A stretch of 8,653 nucleotides of DNA from Saprospiraceae bacterium (GCA_020630455.1 JAHDBK010000131.1:1-8653), one strand, 5' to 3'. Positions 1 to 7,016 are shown, numbered from the stretch's first letter. Numbers and translations are program-made. Notes: a model not told the origin generated them from the sequence alone.

Positions 1-1870
1 ACGCAGTTAATGTCGCATCATCACCTAAACATATCATATCATCATCATTCGCAACGCCTGAAACATCTGTCTCTACTATTGTTATCGTTGGTACATCATC
101 AACCACAATTGAATGGGTAGCAGTTTCTGTACAGCCAGAAGCATTTGTTACTGTAACTGTATATGTATATGTACCAGCAGTAGCTGGACAAACTTGAATT
201 GTTTGAGTTGTTTGAGCAGCATCACTCCACTCGTAGGTTTCACCAACGACGGTAGGAGTCACTGATAAATCCGCACAATCACCAACACAAATCATACTAT
301 CATCATCAGTAGTACCAGACATATCTGTTTCTGCAATAACTGGTTCAGGACAAATAACATCTATTGTAAACTCTGCAGTATAAATATCTGGACAATTAGT
401 TGAAGCAGGATTAACAACACCTGCTATATAGTATGGTCCGCCATTACACATATCATCTAGAATAGAATAAGATACTTGAGCTATAGTATATGTAGATGTT
501 GCATTTGGTGCAGGGATATTAGACCAAGCTGGGTCACAACCATCATTATTATTTTCAACCCATAAACCTGTAGAAGAATCTAAATAAAGATAAGCTCCAT
601 CTGAAGCACTTACATTTCCTCTATCATAAGATAATTGTTGTGTACAACCAGAACAACCTGGTGCTACGACAATTGTTTCTCTATCTCCTGGAGTTGCATT
701 ATTAGTAAATGCATCAACTGTTCTTGTACAAGCATTTTGAATAACATATACTGTTGAACCTGATTGACACATAGCATCTATATCAAAAGCTAAATCTGCT
801 GAAGCACTTGTAAATACAACCAATACTCCATCCGCAGGAATTGGATCCCCTGGGTTTAATGCCACTACATTTGTATTATCACAAGTAGCACTTGATTGAA
901 GTTGAGTCATTAAAGATGCTGAAGGGGTTTGCCAAGCACATGGAGATGCACCTGTATTAATATCATTATCTGCTGCTGTTACATTATTATCTGAGTCAAA
1001 ATCTACACTTAAATTATCTACATTATCTAAACCAGCTCCTGTACTGAAAACTAAATATTCATTATTAGCTTCTGTGCCACAAGCATCAACATATGCTCCA
1101 ATTAAATTCATGCAATTTAAAGAATTCACTGCAGCTGGAGGCGCTGTTGTAATTGCTCCTTGTCCAATTAAAGAACTTGAAGCATCACCTGGAGTAAAAC
1201 CAGAAGTAGTACTAATATACCAATCTAAAGTTCCGCCATTTGGTAAATTAATACCAGTTGCATCAAGTGTTAGAGATTCGCCAGGACAGAATTCTGTTTG
1301 AGTTAATTGGTCTGGAGTTATTGTACTTGTTTGAATAACAGGACATACCTCATGAACATATGTACAAACTCCTTCTATAAGTCCACAACAAGTGACCTCA
1401 TCAGGGTCAACTGTAGTACATATTTCGTAAGTACCTGCGGCTAAGCTATAAATAGGCCAACCAGAAGCAGTATAATCATTTGCTGTTAAAGCTGCTCCAC
1501 AACTTCCTGCTAAGAAAATCTCCTTTGTCAAAGTAGAATTTGCTATACAATCAGAAATTTGAGGTAAAGCTACCTGACTGTTTAGTGCTATTTGTTGTCC
1601 TCCTGCTGGCACTGTATATGAATAACAGAATTGATGAGTTCCTGCAACGTCTGCTGGAATATTTTCACTTGTTAAGTCTGTACAATTAGAACTTGCAGGA
1701 ATGTTTGTTGGATCTTCGCAGGTATATGCTGCGACTGCAGTTGTTTCATCTGCAAATGTAGCTCCAGGACAATCACCTGCTGCTCCACAATCACAAGGAC
1801 TTGTTTGAGCCATTAGAGTAACGGCTGAAAATAAAAAGTAAGTAAGTGTGAGTAAAAGTAGCCTTTTCAT
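1..1870 (-). CDS. Large secreted Ig-like multidomain surface protein, N-terminal 623 residues (C-terminus beyond window)
   Basis: An uninterrupted frame runs from the ATG at 1870 to the window edge with no stop, so the gene is cut by the window. Residues 1-21 form a signal peptide (MKRLLLL... ending LMA/QTS). Residues about 64-176 look like a beta-sandwich (FCYSYTVP, then YSLAAGTYEICTTV), and about 180-245 are Ig-like (FCPGESLTLDA, LDWYIS). Residues 250-448 resemble a lamin-tail-like domain (LIGAYVDACG, NNEYLVFS, GDPIPADGVLVVF). From residue 510 an 86-residue PKD/Ig-like unit begins to repeat: ETDMSG...DDDSMICVGD at 514 and ETDVSG...DDDMICLGD at 600. There are 31 cysteines and only two lysines (K2, K116). 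In Bacteroidota such proteins are commonly type IX secretion substrates acting as adhesins or gliding-related filaments. That role is an inference, because the C-terminal sorting domain is outside the window. The plus strand here carries only chance open frames. Confidence 0.9.
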   Translation of the reverse strand, partial: MKRLLLLTLTYFLFSAVTLMAQTSPCDCGAAGDCPGATFADETTAVAAYTCEDPTNIPASSNCTDLTSENIPADVAGTHQFCYSYTVPAGGQQIALNSQVALPQISDCIANSTLTKEIFLAGSCGAALTANDYTASGWPIYSLAAGTYEICTTVDPDEVTCCGLIEGVCTYVHEVCPVIQTSTITPDQLTQTEFCPGESLTLDATGINLPNGGTLDWYISTTSGFTPGDASSSLIGQGAITTAPPAAVNSLNCMNLIGAYVDACGTEANNEYLVFSTGAGLDNVDNLSVDFDSDNNVTAADNDINTGASPCAWQTPSASLMTQLQSSATCDNTNVVALNPGDPIPADGVLVVFTSASADLAFDIDAMCQSGSTVYVIQNACTRTVDAFTNNATPGDRETIVVAPGCSGCTQQLSYDRGNVSASDGAYLYLDSSTGLWVENNNDGCDPAWSNIPAPNATSTYTIAQVSYSILDDMCNGGPYYIAGVVNPASTNCPDIYTAEFTIDVICPEPVIAETDMSGTTDDDSMICVGDCADLSVTPTVVGETYEWSDAAQTTQTIQVCPATAGTYTYTVTVTNASGCTETATHSIVVDDVPTITIVETDVSGVANDDDMICLGDDATLTA

Positions 1871-2073
1871 TCAATATAGATTTGACATAAATTAAACTAA
1901 GCATCTAAACTACTTCTTGTAGTTTGATTTTTAAAATTAAGTAACGTTAATTATTTAAATTATCTTACTTCAAAAGCAAAATAAATACAAATAATCATTT
2001 TTTTGCTTACAAAAGATGCCATTTTCATAATAAATCAACAAAAAAGGCATAATCTTTCATAAATACATTTTTA

Positions 2074-2081
2074 CAAATATA
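2074..2081 (-). promoter_or_regulatory. Possible -7 promoter box for the surface-protein gene
   Basis: Read on the minus strand this is TATATTTG, matching the Bacteroidota -7 consensus TAnnTTTG. It would give a leader of about 200 bases before the ATG at 1870. The nearest TTG that could be a -33 element (2109-2111) is about 27 bases away, longer than the usual spacing. In DNA this AT-rich such a match can easily arise by chance. Confidence 0.25.
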
Positions 2082-2243
2082 GCAAAACTGTTTAAGAATA
2101 AAGATTTTCAATTAAAAAATTTATAAACAGTCGCTAATTCGTTTTTATATATTTTTAACATTAATACAAAAAATAAAATTTCACATTTAAAATAATAAAA
2201 ACAAAATGTTATTTTTCAATAATATTAAATTTTTTAATTCCAT

Positions 2244-2267
2244 TTGGCTAACAATAAATTAGCCCAA
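2244..2267 (-). terminator. Hairpin after queE, weak terminator candidate
   Basis: TTGGCTAA at 2244-2251 pairs with TTAGCCCAA at 2259-2267 with one bulged base, nine bases past the queE stop. It is the only GC-containing hairpin there. On the transcribed side it is followed by ATGGAATTAAAAAATTT rather than a clean T-run, so intrinsic termination is doubtful. Confidence 0.25.
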
Positions 2268-2275
2268 TTATTCCT

Positions 2276-2905
2276 TTAAGGAACTTCCATATATTTGTGT
2301 GTTTGTAAAGATATTTTCCATTTAGGATTTTTTTTCACATAATCGACAATCAATGGAATCATCTTTTTTTCTTTTGACCATTCTGGTTGAAAAGTCAACA
2401 CACAATCTTTATTAACAGTATTTGCTAGTTCTTGTCCCCATAATAAATCATGTTTATTATAGACAATAACTTTAAGCTCATTTGCTTTTTTATAAATTTC
2501 TTCTTTCGGTAACTTGAATTTTTTGGGAGATAAGCATATCCAATCCCATTGACCTGATAAAGAATATGCTCCTGAAGTTTCTATATGAGTTCTATAGCCT
2601 TCATCATTTAAAACTGAGGTTAAATATTTCAAGTCGTACATTAAGGGCTCTCCTCCTGTAATAACAACTATTTCAACTGGGTATTCTTTGATATTATCTA
2701 TTAGATTATGGACGCTTACATCGGGATGCTTATTCTTATCCCAAGACTCTTTCACGTCACACCAAACACAGCCAACATCACAACCAGCTAACCTTATAAA
2801 ATAGGCTGCCTTTCCTTGATAGACTCCTTCACCTTGAATGGTGTAAAAATATTCCATTACAGGATATGTTTTTTTATAATATGATATATTGCTGTTCTTA
2901 GTCAA
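2276..2905 (-). CDS. queE: 7-carboxy-7-deazaguanine synthase (radical SAM, QueE)
   Basis: QueE converts 6-carboxytetrahydropterin to 7-carboxy-7-deazaguanine, the ring-contracting radical-SAM step on the way to preQ0 and queuosine in tRNA. The cytoplasmic protein has the N-terminal substrate signature FYTIQGEG (20-27), the 4Fe-4S motif C42-x3-C46-x2-C49 followed by DVKESWD, the SAM-binding TGGEP (83-87), IETSG (108-112), LSPKK (125-129) and a C-terminal QTHKYMEVP. At 209 residues it has the usual length for the family in Bacteroidota. The longest frame starts at TTG 2903-2905; an in-frame stop lies ten codons upstream and no ATG lies between. The next choice is ATG at 2857 (residue 17, MEYFYTIQ). 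Residues just before it (YKKTYPV) resemble the extension seen in relatives, which favours the longer form, but this is unsettled. The gene appears monocistronic, with no other que gene in the window. Confidence 0.94.
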   Translation of the reverse strand: MTKNSNISYYKKTYPVMEYFYTIQGEGVYQGKAAYFIRLAGCDVGCVWCDVKESWDKNKHPDVSVHNLIDNIKEYPVEIVVITGGEPLMYDLKYLTSVLNDEGYRTHIETSGAYSLSGQWDWICLSPKKFKLPKEEIYKKANELKVIVYNKHDLLWGQELANTVNKDCVLTFQPEWSKEKKMIPLIVDYVKKNPKWKISLQTHKYMEVP

Positions 2906-2910
2906 AAATA
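2903..2910 (-). promoter_or_regulatory. Possible -7 box overlapping the queE TTG start
   Basis: The minus strand reads TATTTTTG, which fits TAnnTTTG and includes the TTG codon used as the longest queE start. If functional, transcription would begin near 2896 and translation would have to use the ATG at 2857, with a leader of about 40 bases. No TTG -33 element is visible at normal spacing, so confidence is low. Confidence 0.2.
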
Positions 2911-2999
2911 GTATATTTATATTGATATTTACTTAAAATATTATATAAGACATATCATTTTCACATTAAATATAGTTTATTATTTTTAAAATAAAAAAT

Positions 3000-3237
3000 A
3001 TGAGGTCATTAATATTAAAATTTGTTATTTTTTTTAACATGTTTAAGCGGATATCATCCATTTAAAGATGAGTCTAAGCCATTAAAAAACGAAACAGAAG
3101 TAGTAAATGTTGATGTAGTTTTTGATTAACAAGAACCCAGTGTTCAATTTGTATATGAAAGCATTGATAACGGAAATGAAGATAGTATTCCAAAAATCAA
3201 AAGCTATAAAAATAAAAAGGGAAATACTCTCAATTAA
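3000..3237 (+). pseudogene. Remnant of a small lipoprotein-like gene (frameshift plus internal stop)
   Basis: From ATG 3000 the frame reads MRSLILKFVIFF and then hits a run of eight T (3028-3035). Dropping one T continues it as LTCLSGYHPFKDESK..., a hydrophobic leader ending in a cysteine like a lipoprotein signal peptide. As written, the ATG frame stops at 3063-3065. The second frame runs through DESKPLKNETEVVNVDVVFD, meets TAA at 3127-3129, and stays open for 35 more codons (QEPSVQFVYES... to NTLN) until TAA 3235-3237. Two open stretches of about 35 codons in one frame, separated by one stop, with polar soluble-looking composition, suggest a decayed gene of about 78 codons. It points away from queE and towards the TPR gene, and its last codons lie in the terminator hairpin. 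I do not recognise the family. A chance arrangement remains possible. Confidence 0.5.
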
Positions 3238-3254
3238 GTATTTCCCTTTTTATT
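3211..3254. terminator. Bidirectional rho-independent terminator
   Basis: An 18-bp perfect inverted repeat: 3211-3228 (AATAAAAAGGGAAATACT) pairs with 3237-3254 across an 8-base loop. The GGGAAATACT core is flanked by A5 on one side and T5 on the other, so either strand would give a stem followed by a U-run. It lies 28 bases past the TPR gene stop on the minus strand and would end the coaX-barrel-TPR transcript. On the plus strand it would end the lipoprotein remnant, whose stop codon falls in the loop and right arm. Confidence 0.87.
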
Positions 3255-3259
3255 ATACC

Positions 3260-3280
3260 TTATTACGAAAAATTGATTAT
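3260..3280. repeat. 21-base interspersed repeat, copy 1
   Basis: TTATTAC, then G, then AAAAATTGATTAT. The same string with A in place of G occurs at 8608-8628. This copy sits between the TPR gene stop (3282) and the terminator hairpin, ending one base from the stop codon. Confidence 0.55.
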
Positions 3281-3281
3281 T

Positions 3282-4706
3282 TTATTTAGCTCTTACTTTT
3301 ACAGACTCGCCAATCCAACAACCTACGTTGTGATAATCTCCTTCTTTTTTACCATTCATGTGTAACATTTCTTTGTCAGGATATTGACCACTATAAGTTG
3401 AGATTTTCTTATTAGCATCTGCTTGAACTTCTGGGTCAGAGTCTACTGATTTGGCTTTATACCACTTGTCCATAGCAGCTAAGATAACCATTCTTTGTTC
3501 AAAAGCATTGCTACCGCAACTTCTAGCACTCTTAGCATAAAGATCACCTAAAAGCATATAAGGTTTTCCAGAGTTAGGGTTCAATGATATTGATTCTTTA
3601 GCATGTTTTTTAGCTTTGCTGTATTCGTTTAATTTACGACCATAGGTAACTGCTAAGTAATAGTGATAATCTGCTTTTTTAGTAGCATCTGTTTCTTGGT
3701 CGATAGCTTCTTGATATTTTGTAACAGCTTCTTGATAATTACCTTCTTTGTAAGCTTTTACAGCCATAGATGCTGGGTTATTTGCTTCCCATTCTGATTT
3801 TTTAGCTTCATAGTCTGCTTTTTTAACAGCAAAATCAGCCGCTTTATCCTTATCGATTTTAGGTTGGATTTCTGCCATTAAATCGCTGTTTTCAGCCGTA
3901 CAACCTTTACTCCAAAGGATACTATGGATGTCTGTATAATTTTTTCTATCGTTAGGATTAGCTTCGTAATCTGCTCTTAATTTTTTTGTAAAATATTCAC
4001 AACCAAATAAAGCATCGCTTTCTACATCAAATCTCTCATTAGCCAAATCTTTTTGTTGTTGATAATAAGCTGAAAATTGTTTATTAGTTTTAATTTGATG
4101 GTCGCAAACTTCATTCAAATAATTATAAATTTCTACTGTTTCATCAGCGGTTAGTTTCTTTTCTGTAAAGAACATAGTAGCGATATCTGCAAAAGGATAA
4201 ATCACTGAATATCCTAAATTTTTACCACTTACTTCTTTAGCTCCTTGTAAAGCTTCAAATATTACATCTCTATCATAGTTAAATGTATAATACAATTCAT
4301 ATGCTTTATTTTCAAGGAGGTATCCTTTTTTGTCTTTACCATTTTTATCTTTAGGGTAGCATTCGTATTCTTGATCGTATAATTTTAAGAATCGGTCAAA
4401 AAGTTCTGTTTGCTTAGCTTCATCTGAACTTGCATAAATATTTTTAATAATATCTCTTCCATCAGAATAATGAGAAGCTCTTTTACCATCTGCTGCTGGA
4501 GCTTTAGAGAATACATCTTCCCAAAGAGGTAGTGCTTTTGCATAATCATTTAGCTTAATAGCATCTTTATAAAAAATGTGGGTATTTTCCAATTCGTCTT
4601 TGTTAGAAGCACTATTCCATGTTTCACATTGAGCAAATGCAGATTGTGTCAAAATTGTTAGTAAAAGTAGGGTGCAAATTTTTGTGTAAATAGTTTTTAA
4701 ATTCAT
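3282..4706 (-). CDS. Secreted tetratricopeptide-repeat protein of unknown function
   Basis: A 474-residue protein with a signal peptide (hydrophobic core 12-20, probable cleavage AFA/QC near residue 25). The N-terminal half (about 38-260) is helical and TPR-like, beginning with a unit at YKDAIKLNDYAKALPLWEDVF. A lysine- and glutamate-rich, probably coiled-coil segment (about 284-310) follows. Clear TPRs lie at about 315-356 (YKEGNYQEAVTKYQEAI) and 361-392 (SKAKKHAKESISLNPNSGKPYMLLGDLY). It ends with GCWIGESVKVRAK, a tail I associate with a Bacteroidota family found near CoaX. The mature protein has seven cysteines (27, 116, 201, 236, 269, 397, 463), suggesting disulfides in the periplasm. It follows the beta-barrel gene by 95 bases, so the two may act together at the envelope, possibly as scaffold and barrel; that is inference. 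The reading frame starts at ATG 4704-4706, preceded by TAAA. It is followed by a strong terminator, so it is the last gene of its unit. Confidence 0.93.
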   Translation of the reverse strand: MNLKTIYTKICTLLLLTILTQSAFAQCETWNSASNKDELENTHIFYKDAIKLNDYAKALPLWEDVFSKAPAADGKRASHYSDGRDIIKNIYASSDEAKQTELFDRFLKLYDQEYECYPKDKNGKDKKGYLLENKAYELYYTFNYDRDVIFEALQGAKEVSGKNLGYSVIYPFADIATMFFTEKKLTADETVEIYNYLNEVCDHQIKTNKQFSAYYQQQKDLANERFDVESDALFGCEYFTKKLRADYEANPNDRKNYTDIHSILWSKGCTAENSDLMAEIQPKIDKDKAADFAVKKADYEAKKSEWEANNPASMAVKAYKEGNYQEAVTKYQEAIDQETDATKKADYHYYLAVTYGRKLNEYSKAKKHAKESISLNPNSGKPYMLLGDLYAKSARSCGSNAFEQRMVILAAMDKWYKAKSVDSDPEVQADANKKISTYSGQYPDKEMLHMNGKKEGDYHNVGCWIGESVKVRAK

Positions 4707-4748
4707 TTTATTATTGATTTTTAAAACCTAAAATTATTAAATTCAATT

Positions 4749-4756
4749 CAAATATA
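4749..4756 (-). promoter_or_regulatory. Possible -7 promoter box for the TPR gene
   Basis: The minus strand reads TATATTTG, a full match to the Bacteroidota TAnnTTTG consensus, 43 bases upstream of the TPR gene ATG. This gives a plausible leader of about 36 bases. No TTG is visible at the usual -33 spacing. If real, the TPR gene could be transcribed separately from coaX and the barrel gene. Confidence 0.35.
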
Positions 4757-4801
4757 AGGTTATTCCTATGTCTTCTGTTGGTTTTTAAATAAAAATTAAC
4801 A

Positions 4802-6187
4802 TTAATTATATTTTCTTTTAAAGAACCATTGGTTGTCATTTAGGGTAAATCCTAAGTGTAATTTAATATAAGTTTCTTTTAGAAAAGCTTCGTCTCCGTA
4901 TTGTCCAGCTTCAAGTGATAAATTGACAAAAGAAACCAATCTTCTGTTCTCTGCACTTGGTTTTACGGGCAAACCTACTCCAAATGTCCCTGCTACATGT
5001 GTAAATTGATTTGTACCAACAACCGTCCTTGGGTCAGTTTTATAAAAGCCTCCAATTCTATATCTAATTCTATTGCGGTATTTAATTCCTCTAATATTAG
5101 GAATATACTCTGCTCCAAAACCAATCTTGTAAGAATTTTGAAGTATTTGAGGATTTACAGAATTGGTATAATTAGACCATTGTGTCATGGTATAATCTAC
5201 GCCTACCCTATATTTCATATCTTTTGAAACCATGAGACCTACTGCTATTTCTGCGGGCAATGTCATTTTGCCTTTTGTTTCAGAAACATTTTGCATTGTA
5301 TCTACATCTACAAGTACTCCTGCGAGGGATTGTCGTCTTTCTATTAGAATATCCGAATTCGTATTAATATTATAATTAGAATTAGCATGAACACCGAGAG
5401 TAATTCTAGTCCTACCCGAATTATCTATTTTGATTTTATCCTCTTCAATTTCTACTTTTGTTGGAAGCAGGTATTCATAAATTGCCCCTGCTTTCCAGAT
5501 AAATCCTCCGACAGCCGTTTGTTCAAGGTAACGATTTCTATATTCATCATCTACATCTAGGAAATAATCCCAATGTTCAAAGCTTGTTTGCCCAAATAAA
5601 TAGCCAACATCCAATCCGACGGACAAGCCTTTGTACCTAAAGGAATTGCCCCATTGTAGTTTATATGAACCCCCTGTTCCTTGAAAAGTACTTGTAATAG
5701 TATCCAAAGATTCTGTTACGATAGTGTAATCTTCCCTCAAATCATAACCAACTGATGCGTAAGGTGTTAAACTAAAGGTCATTCCTAAACTATAAGGTCT
5801 TTTTTTACGAGCGAATTGTTCATTTACGGTATTAAATAAAGGAAAACCTAATGATAAATAAGACAATCCACCTAAGTTGACATTATCACTAGCCAAAGGT
5901 GTTTTCATTGACTTGAATTGATAATTCCCTCCTAATTCAAATGCTGCTTGAGACAAGAAGGCACTTGCGGCAGGATTATTAATATTTATAAAATAAGGGT
6001 CGTGATAGGTTGCTGAAAGACCTGGCATCGCTGCAATAGAAGCAAAATTTTGGTCTGAAATATTACCCACCCCAATAATAGAATATGGATCATTTTCTTT
6101 GGTTTGAGAAAAAGCATCAAAATTCATAAAACCAACCAAAAAGGCAAGTAATATTATGTATTTATTTTTTTTCAACATTATATTCAT
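4802..6187 (-). CDS. Outer-membrane beta-barrel protein, CoaX-linked Bacteroidota family
   Basis: A 461-residue protein with a signal peptide (hydrophobic 10-20, cleavage near FSQ/TK at 28). The mature start KENDPYSIIGVGNISDQ and the early NINNPAASAFL resemble the FadL/OmpP1-like barrels of Bacteroidota. The rest alternates polar and aromatic residues in beta-strand patterns (YSLGMTFSLTPYASVGYDL, LSVGLDVGYLFGQ, RITLGVHANSNYN, KYRVGVDYTMTQW, YKIGFGAEYIP, IRYRIGGFY) with acidic loops. The protein closes with ETYIKLHLGFTLNDNQWFFKRKYN, a strand with aromatics followed by a basic end. Substrate or partner is unknown. The start overlaps the end of coaX by 26 bases (ATG 6187) or 17 bases (ATG 6178, residue 4), suggesting translational coupling. 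TAAAAAA just upstream of the first ATG fits the Bacteroidota ribosome-site preference and favours 6187. Confidence 0.94.
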   Translation of the reverse strand: MNIMLKKNKYIILLAFLVGFMNFDAFSQTKENDPYSIIGVGNISDQNFASIAAMPGLSATYHDPYFININNPAASAFLSQAAFELGGNYQFKSMKTPLASDNVNLGGLSYLSLGFPLFNTVNEQFARKKRPYSLGMTFSLTPYASVGYDLREDYTIVTESLDTITSTFQGTGGSYKLQWGNSFRYKGLSVGLDVGYLFGQTSFEHWDYFLDVDDEYRNRYLEQTAVGGFIWKAGAIYEYLLPTKVEIEEDKIKIDNSGRTRITLGVHANSNYNINTNSDILIERRQSLAGVLVDVDTMQNVSETKGKMTLPAEIAVGLMVSKDMKYRVGVDYTMTQWSNYTNSVNPQILQNSYKIGFGAEYIPNIRGIKYRNRIRYRIGGFYKTDPRTVVGTNQFTHVAGTFGVGLPVKPSAENRRLVSFVNLSLEAGQYGDEAFLKETYIKLHLGFTLNDNQWFFKRKYN

Positions 6188-6947
6188 ATATTTTTTTTAA
6201 TCCTATTAAAACCAAGTGTGGTTCTATTCTTAAATTTGCTATATTTTTATTTATTAGTTCATTGATTAAAGGGGCATCTCCTCCTGTTAAAATTACTTGT
6301 AAATTAGGGATTTGAAAAGAAAATTTCCTCACAAAACCCTCAATCTCCATCATAGCTCCCCAAACGGCCCCTGCTCTTATCGCAGACTCTGTACTATAAC
6401 CCCTATCACTATCCAATCGCTGCTTGTTTACTTTAGGCAATTTATCCGTAAAATGATGCATCGATTTTAGTCTCATTTCTATACCAGGAGCGATATTGCC
6501 GCCCAAATATACATCATTATTATTAATTAAGTCATAAGTAATACAGGTTCCTGCATCTATAAGCAAACAATTTTTATCTTCAAAAATGCTTCTTGCTCCT
6601 ACTACTCCTGCTACCCTATCTTTACCCAAAGTTTTTGGTGTGTGGTAAACACTTTGCAGTGGCAATTCAGTCTCTGTTTTCAGTCTAATATAATGATAAT
6701 TTTCTTCTAAAAAAAGCTCCATTTCATCATTAATATTTGATGTAGAAGACAAGATTACTCCATCTATTTTTTTATTGTTAAAATAAGAAAAAAAGGACTT
6801 TAAATCATCTTTATTAATATTAAAATAATTGGACATTTCACTTCCTTTGAAGTGCATCATTTTCAACCTCGTATTGCCAATATCAATGGCTAAAATTGCT
6901 CTATTTTTATTTTTCAAAAAATTCAATAAAAAATTATATTTTAACAC
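6162..6947 (-). CDS. coaX: Type III pantothenate kinase
   Basis: CoaX phosphorylates pantothenate with ATP, the first step of coenzyme A synthesis, in the cytoplasm. It belongs to the ASKHA kinase fold: phosphate-1 motif DIGNTRLK (22-29), substrate motif LGKDR (107-111), catalytic and phosphate-2 motif DAGTCITYD (131-139, D131 the likely base), GGNIAPGIEMR (149-159), the helix STESAIRAGAVWG (185-197) and the adenosine-side motif LTGGDA (220-225). All key residues are present and 261 residues is a normal length. The start is uncertain: there is no in-frame ATG before residue 30, so translation must begin at a non-ATG codon, either GTG 6947 (as given), TTG 6926 or TTG 6917. The last gives MKNKNRAILAIDIGNT, closest to the usual short N-terminus. 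It lies 67 bases after purH, with a palindromic element touching its GTG, and overlaps the barrel gene downstream. Confidence 0.96.
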   Translation of the reverse strand: MLKYNFLLNFLKNKNRAILAIDIGNTRLKMMHFKGSEMSNYFNINKDDLKSFFSYFNNKKIDGVILSSTSNINDEMELFLEENYHYIRLKTETELPLQSVYHTPKTLGKDRVAGVVGARSIFEDKNCLLIDAGTCITYDLINNNDVYLGGNIAPGIEMRLKSMHHFTDKLPKVNKQRLDSDRGYSTESAIRAGAVWGAMMEIEGFVRKFSFQIPNLQVILTGGDAPLINELINKNIANLRIEPHLVLIGLKKIYEYNVEKK

Positions 6948-6973
6948 AAATAATAAAGAAAGTTCTTTATTAT
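6947..6973. repeat. Palindromic 27-base element upstream of coaX, copy A
   Basis: CAAATAATAAAGAA (6947-6960), two central bases AG, then TTCTTTATTAT (6963-6973). The arms AATAATAAAGAA and TTCTTTATTAT are reverse complements. Copy B at 8575-8601 matches at 26 of 27 bases. This copy overlaps the GTG start of coaX and would fold into a hairpin over its initiation region. Confidence 0.6.
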
Positions 6974-7005
6974 CATCTATTTACTCTATACTTTATACTA
7001 AATAC

Positions 7006-7016
7006 TCTTTATTATT
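7006..7016. repeat. Half-copy of the palindromic element at the purH stop
   Basis: TCTTTATTATT, one arm of the 27-base element, overlaps the purH stop codon (7015-7017). The opposite arm is absent. It could be a remnant or a chance match in AT-rich DNA. Confidence 0.3.

Larger units (their letters stand above)
1871..2275. other. AT-rich non-coding region between queE and the surface-protein gene
   Basis: About 400 bases with no credible gene on either strand. It serves as the leader of the surface-protein gene and the 3' flank of queE. Visible structure is small: a 7-bp hairpin (AAACTAC at 1907-1913, loop TTCTT, GTAGTTT at 1919-1925) 37 bases upstream of the ATG, an 8-base palindrome TAACGTTA at 1942-1949, and a possible minus-strand -7 box at 2074-2081. 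No tRNA, repeat array or conserved riboswitch was recognised. Confidence 0.7.

Noticed and set aside
1..343. CATCATC-rich repeated DNA that might suggest a repeat array
   Set aside because: It encodes the aspartate run of the 86-residue protein repeat; no spacers or regular short direct repeats are present.
1074..1301. Plus-strand open frame of 75 codons
   Set aside because: It lies wholly opposite the surface-protein gene, has no recognisable domain, and arises from the low stop density of that composition.
1970..2050. 26-codon minus-strand ORF (MPFLLIYYENGIF...) in the leader of the surface-protein gene
   Set aside because: Too short, with no ribosome-site signal or conservation evidence; expected by chance in 400 bases of AT-rich DNA.
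4626..4628. Cysteine at residue 27 of the TPR protein as a lipoprotein anchor
   Set aside because: The preceding residues (AFAQ) fit signal peptidase I cleavage rather than a lipobox, so the protein is more likely soluble periplasmic or secreted.
4997..5227. Plus-strand open frame of 76 codons
   Set aside because: Antisense to the beta-barrel gene, with isoleucine-rich and asparagine-rich nonsense composition.
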